From: Acidobacteriaceae bacterium
Lineage (GTDB): Bacteria > Acidobacteriota > Terriglobia > Terriglobales > Acidobacteriaceae
Length of the DNA: 6,928 nucleotides
Reading direction: 5' to 3'
Assembly (NCBI GenBank): GCA_003132825.1
Contig: PKYX01000541.1
Coordinates: 5,692-12,619, forward strand
This document shows positions 5,573 to 6,928 of the stretch, piece by piece; positions within the stretch are counted from its first letter, which is position 1; each line of letters starts with the position of its first letter. Both the position numbers and the translations under genes were made by a program. Under the pieces are notes generated by a model. The model was not told the DNA's origin, did not search any database, and saw nothing but the letters and a program-made list of their open reading frames with translations.

Positions 5573-6730
5573 AAAGTTTCGGAGCTTGGAAGATACTCGG
5601 AAATTGGCAGGCAGCTGGAAACAGAAGCTCCCGCGGCGGAGCGCGTCCGGGCCGAGGCTCCCAGCATTCTGTCGGAGGAGCACTTCCACAGAATGGTCTG
5701 TTTGGAGCGCAAGCGGGCGGAGCGTTCAGGAAAGCCGTTCCTGCTCATGCTGCTCGATGCCGGCAAGTTCTTGTCGAGTGCCAAGAACGGGAAAGCGCTC
5801 GAAAACGTCCTTTCCGCTCTTTCGCTGACCACCCGGGACACCGACGTGACCGGCTGGTACAAGCACAACTCGGTGGTTGGGATCATGTTCACCGAGATTG
5901 CTGTGGATCTTAAGAAATCGATTCTGGCCACCATGCTCCTGCGGGTCAGCAGCGCGCTGCGGGAATGCCTGACGCTCGAACAGTTCAGCCAGATCAGCAT
6001 CTCCTTCCATCTGTTCCCGGAGGAGTGGGACGAGGAGACTCCGGAACTCCCGAACGACTCGGCGCTGTATCCCGACTTACGGCAGGAAGAGAGCAGGAAA
6101 CGCGCCTCCCGGGCGTTCAAGCGGCTGATGGACTTGGCCGGCGCACTGGCGGCTCTGCTCGTGCTGTCTCCGTTTTTCCTGCTCATTGCGCTGGCGGTGA
6201 AGCTCTCCTCGAAGGGGCCGATGTTGTTCCGGCAGCAGAGAATTGGGCAATACGGACGGCGTTTCACGTTCCTGAAATTCCGCTCGATGTTTGCCAACAA
6301 CAGCTCGGATATTCACAAGGAATACGTCAGAAAACTGATCGCGGGCAAGGCCGATCAAAGAGGGCGCGAGGGAGTGTTCAAGATCACTGACGATCCCCGC
6401 ATCACCCCCATCGGCCGGATCTTGCGACGCACTAGTCTCGATGAGCTGCCGCAATTCATCAACGTGCTGAAAGGCGACATGTCGCTCGTCGGGCCGCGTC
6501 CTCCCCTGCCCTATGAAGTCGAAGCCTATGACGTGTGGCACCGCCGCCGGCTGCTGGAGGCGCGTCCCGGAATTACCGGTTTGTGGCAGGTCAGCGGACG
6601 TTGCCGGACCCGTTTCGACGACATGGTCCGCTTGGACCTGCAATATGCCCGCAAGCAGTCCCTCTGGCTCGATCTGAAAATTCTTCTCCGCACGCCGGCC
6701 GCAGTCCTATCCGGCGACGGAGCGTACTGA
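5570..6730 (+). CDS. Polyprenyl-phosphate sugar-1-phosphate transferase with an N-terminal degenerate GGDEF-like domain
   Basis: This 386-residue inner-membrane enzyme primes EPS repeat-unit synthesis by moving a sugar-1-phosphate from a nucleotide sugar to polyprenyl phosphate. The C-terminal half (181-386) is a small monotopic phosphoglycosyl transferase. It has a re-entrant hydrophobic helix with the Ser-Pro kink (186-211, 'LSPFFLL'), 'FRQQRIGQYGRRF' and 'KFRSM' (236-240). The catalytic Asp-Glu pair D291/E292 lies in 'TSLDELPQ', followed by 'GDMSLVGPRPP' and 'RPGITGLWQVSGR'. All key residues look intact. Residues 38-150 resemble a GGDEF domain: 'ERKRAERSGKPFLLMLLD' (46-63), 'TRDTDVTGWYKHNSVVGIM' (88-106), and a final strand 'ISISFHLFP' (142-150). 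KHNSV (98-102) replaces GGDEF, so cyclase activity is not expected, but R89xxD92 matches the c-di-GMP I-site in position. An acidic linker (151-175) joins the halves. There is none of the multi-helix N-terminus of WbaP/WcaJ. The sugar specificity cannot be read from the sequence. Confidence 0.93.
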   Translation: MKVSELGRYSEIGRQLETEAPAAERVRAEAPSILSEEHFHRMVCLERKRAERSGKPFLLMLLDAGKFLSSAKNGKALENVLSALSLTTRDTDVTGWYKHNSVVGIMFTEIAVDLKKSILATMLLRVSSALRECLTLEQFSQISISFHLFPEEWDEETPELPNDSALYPDLRQEESRKRASRAFKRLMDLAGALAALLVLSPFFLLIALAVKLSSKGPMLFRQQRIGQYGRRFTFLKFRSMFANNSSDIHKEYVRKLIAGKADQRGREGVFKITDDPRITPIGRILRRTSLDELPQFINVLKGDMSLVGPRPPLPYEVEAYDVWHRRRLLEARPGITGLWQVSGRCRTRFDDMVRLDLQYARKQSLWLDLKILLRTPAAVLSGDGAY

Positions 6731-6767
6731 TCTCACTGATTTGACTCTACTGAACTGACCCTACTGC
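6726..6767 (+). repeat. Degenerate short ACTGA repeats after the last gene
   Basis: ACTGA occurs at 6726-6730 (containing the sugar transferase stop), 6735-6739, 6749-6753 and 6754-6758, with a near copy ACTGC at 6763-6767. The spacing is irregular (9, 14, 5 and 9 bases), so this is a low-complexity stretch rather than a clean tandem array. No function is known. Confidence 0.5.
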
Positions 6768-6928
6768 CCTCACCCAGTTTCCACGTTGGACGGTTGAACC
6801 CTCGAACGCCGACGGTTTGCGTTCCCGGGCAGCCAGCGAGCAACACTCTTCCTGTTTCACTTCTCCCGCTGAGCTAGGTAGATGACTCATCTTCCGGAAA
6901 GGTGTCTCTGCGGGGTGCATTTATGATC
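6731..6928 (+). other. Non-coding region downstream of the sugar transferase
   Basis: These 198 bases contain no convincing gene. They hold the ACTGA repeats at the start and an imperfect palindrome at 6784-6808. An ATG at 6882 reads only 14 codons before TGA (6924-6926). An ATG at 6923, five bases after GGGGTG (6912-6917), and a GTG at 6903 that is open to the edge could each begin the next gene, but too little is visible to decide. No T-rich intrinsic terminator is seen. TTGACT at 6741 looks like a -35 element but has no matching -10. Confidence 0.5.
6784..6808. promoter_or_regulatory. 25-bp imperfect palindrome, candidate operator
   Basis: The half-site CGTTNGANGGTT, centred on G6796, is mirrored by AACCNTCNAACG, so ten of twelve base pairs match. 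No T tract follows, so it looks more like a DNA-binding site for a dimeric regulator than a terminator. An RNA hairpin remains possible. GACGGTT from the left arm recurs at 6811-6817. No binding protein can be named. Confidence 0.35.

Noticed and set aside
5524..6300. 258-codon - strand frame opposite the sugar transferase
   Set aside because: It is Ser/Arg-rich without motifs, and the + strand protein there carries a full chain of conserved motifs.
6741..6769. Possible sigma70 promoter starting with TTGACT
   Set aside because: No acceptable -10 hexamer is found 16-18 bases downstream (the sequence there is ACTGCC-like).
6882..6926. 14-codon ORF beginning ATGACTCATCTTCC
   Set aside because: It is too short, lacks a ribosome binding site, and shows no similarity to a known leader peptide.
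1..6928. CRISPR arrays, tRNA or rRNA genes, insertion sequences
   Set aside because: No regular repeat-spacer pattern, no cloverleaf-like segment, and no transposase motifs or terminal inverted repeats were seen on either strand.

Overview
The window is a piece of a bacterial exopolysaccharide (EPS) synthesis and export operon, all on the + strand. It is GC-rich with strong G/C preference at third codon positions. The gene content is a short Wza-type export protein, an outer-membrane beta-barrel, a Wzz-type chain-length protein with three membrane segments, an ExeA-like AAA ATPase, a separate BY-kinase and a monotopic phosphoglycosyl transferase. This is the set usually found in Wzx/Wzy-type EPS loci of Gram-negative soil bacteria, including loci of the exosortase A (XrtA/PEP-CTERM) type. 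Protein phrasing such as 'FRFLGVRLRQLQQ' and the GGDEF-like/sugar-transferase fusion made me think of Acidobacteriota. That assignment is an inference from remembered family style, not from a search.

Layout: 1-365, 3' end of the polysaccharide export protein (start lies upstream). 362-1843, secreted outer-membrane beta-barrel. 1843-3450, chain-length determinant. A 40-bp gap. 3491-4546, AAA ATPase. 4543-5412, tyrosine autokinase. A 157-bp C-rich gap with a hairpin and a G-quadruplex-capable tract on the opposite strand. 5570-6730, sugar transferase. 6731-6928, non-coding tail with short repeats and a 25-bp imperfect palindrome. Three junctions overlap directly (GTGA, TAATG, ATGA), so genes 1-3 and 4-5 are probably translationally coupled.

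How it would work together: the sugar transferase loads the first sugar-1-phosphate onto the polyprenyl-phosphate carrier at the inner membrane. Flippase and polymerase genes are not in this window. The Wzz-like protein and its kinase control polymer length and couple to the periplasmic export protein. The polymer would leave through the export protein and probably the adjacent beta-barrel. The role of the AAA ATPase is not established.

The most interesting signal is the N-terminal half of the sugar transferase. It aligns without gaps, around its active site, to a GGDEF (diguanylate cyclase) domain whose GGDEF motif is replaced by KHNSV. The RxxD inhibitory-site motif is kept at the correct distance. 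This suggests a c-di-GMP-sensing domain fused directly to the priming enzyme of EPS synthesis. A second point is the pairing of an export protein lacking the outer-membrane helix of E. coli Wza with a beta-barrel encoded immediately downstream.
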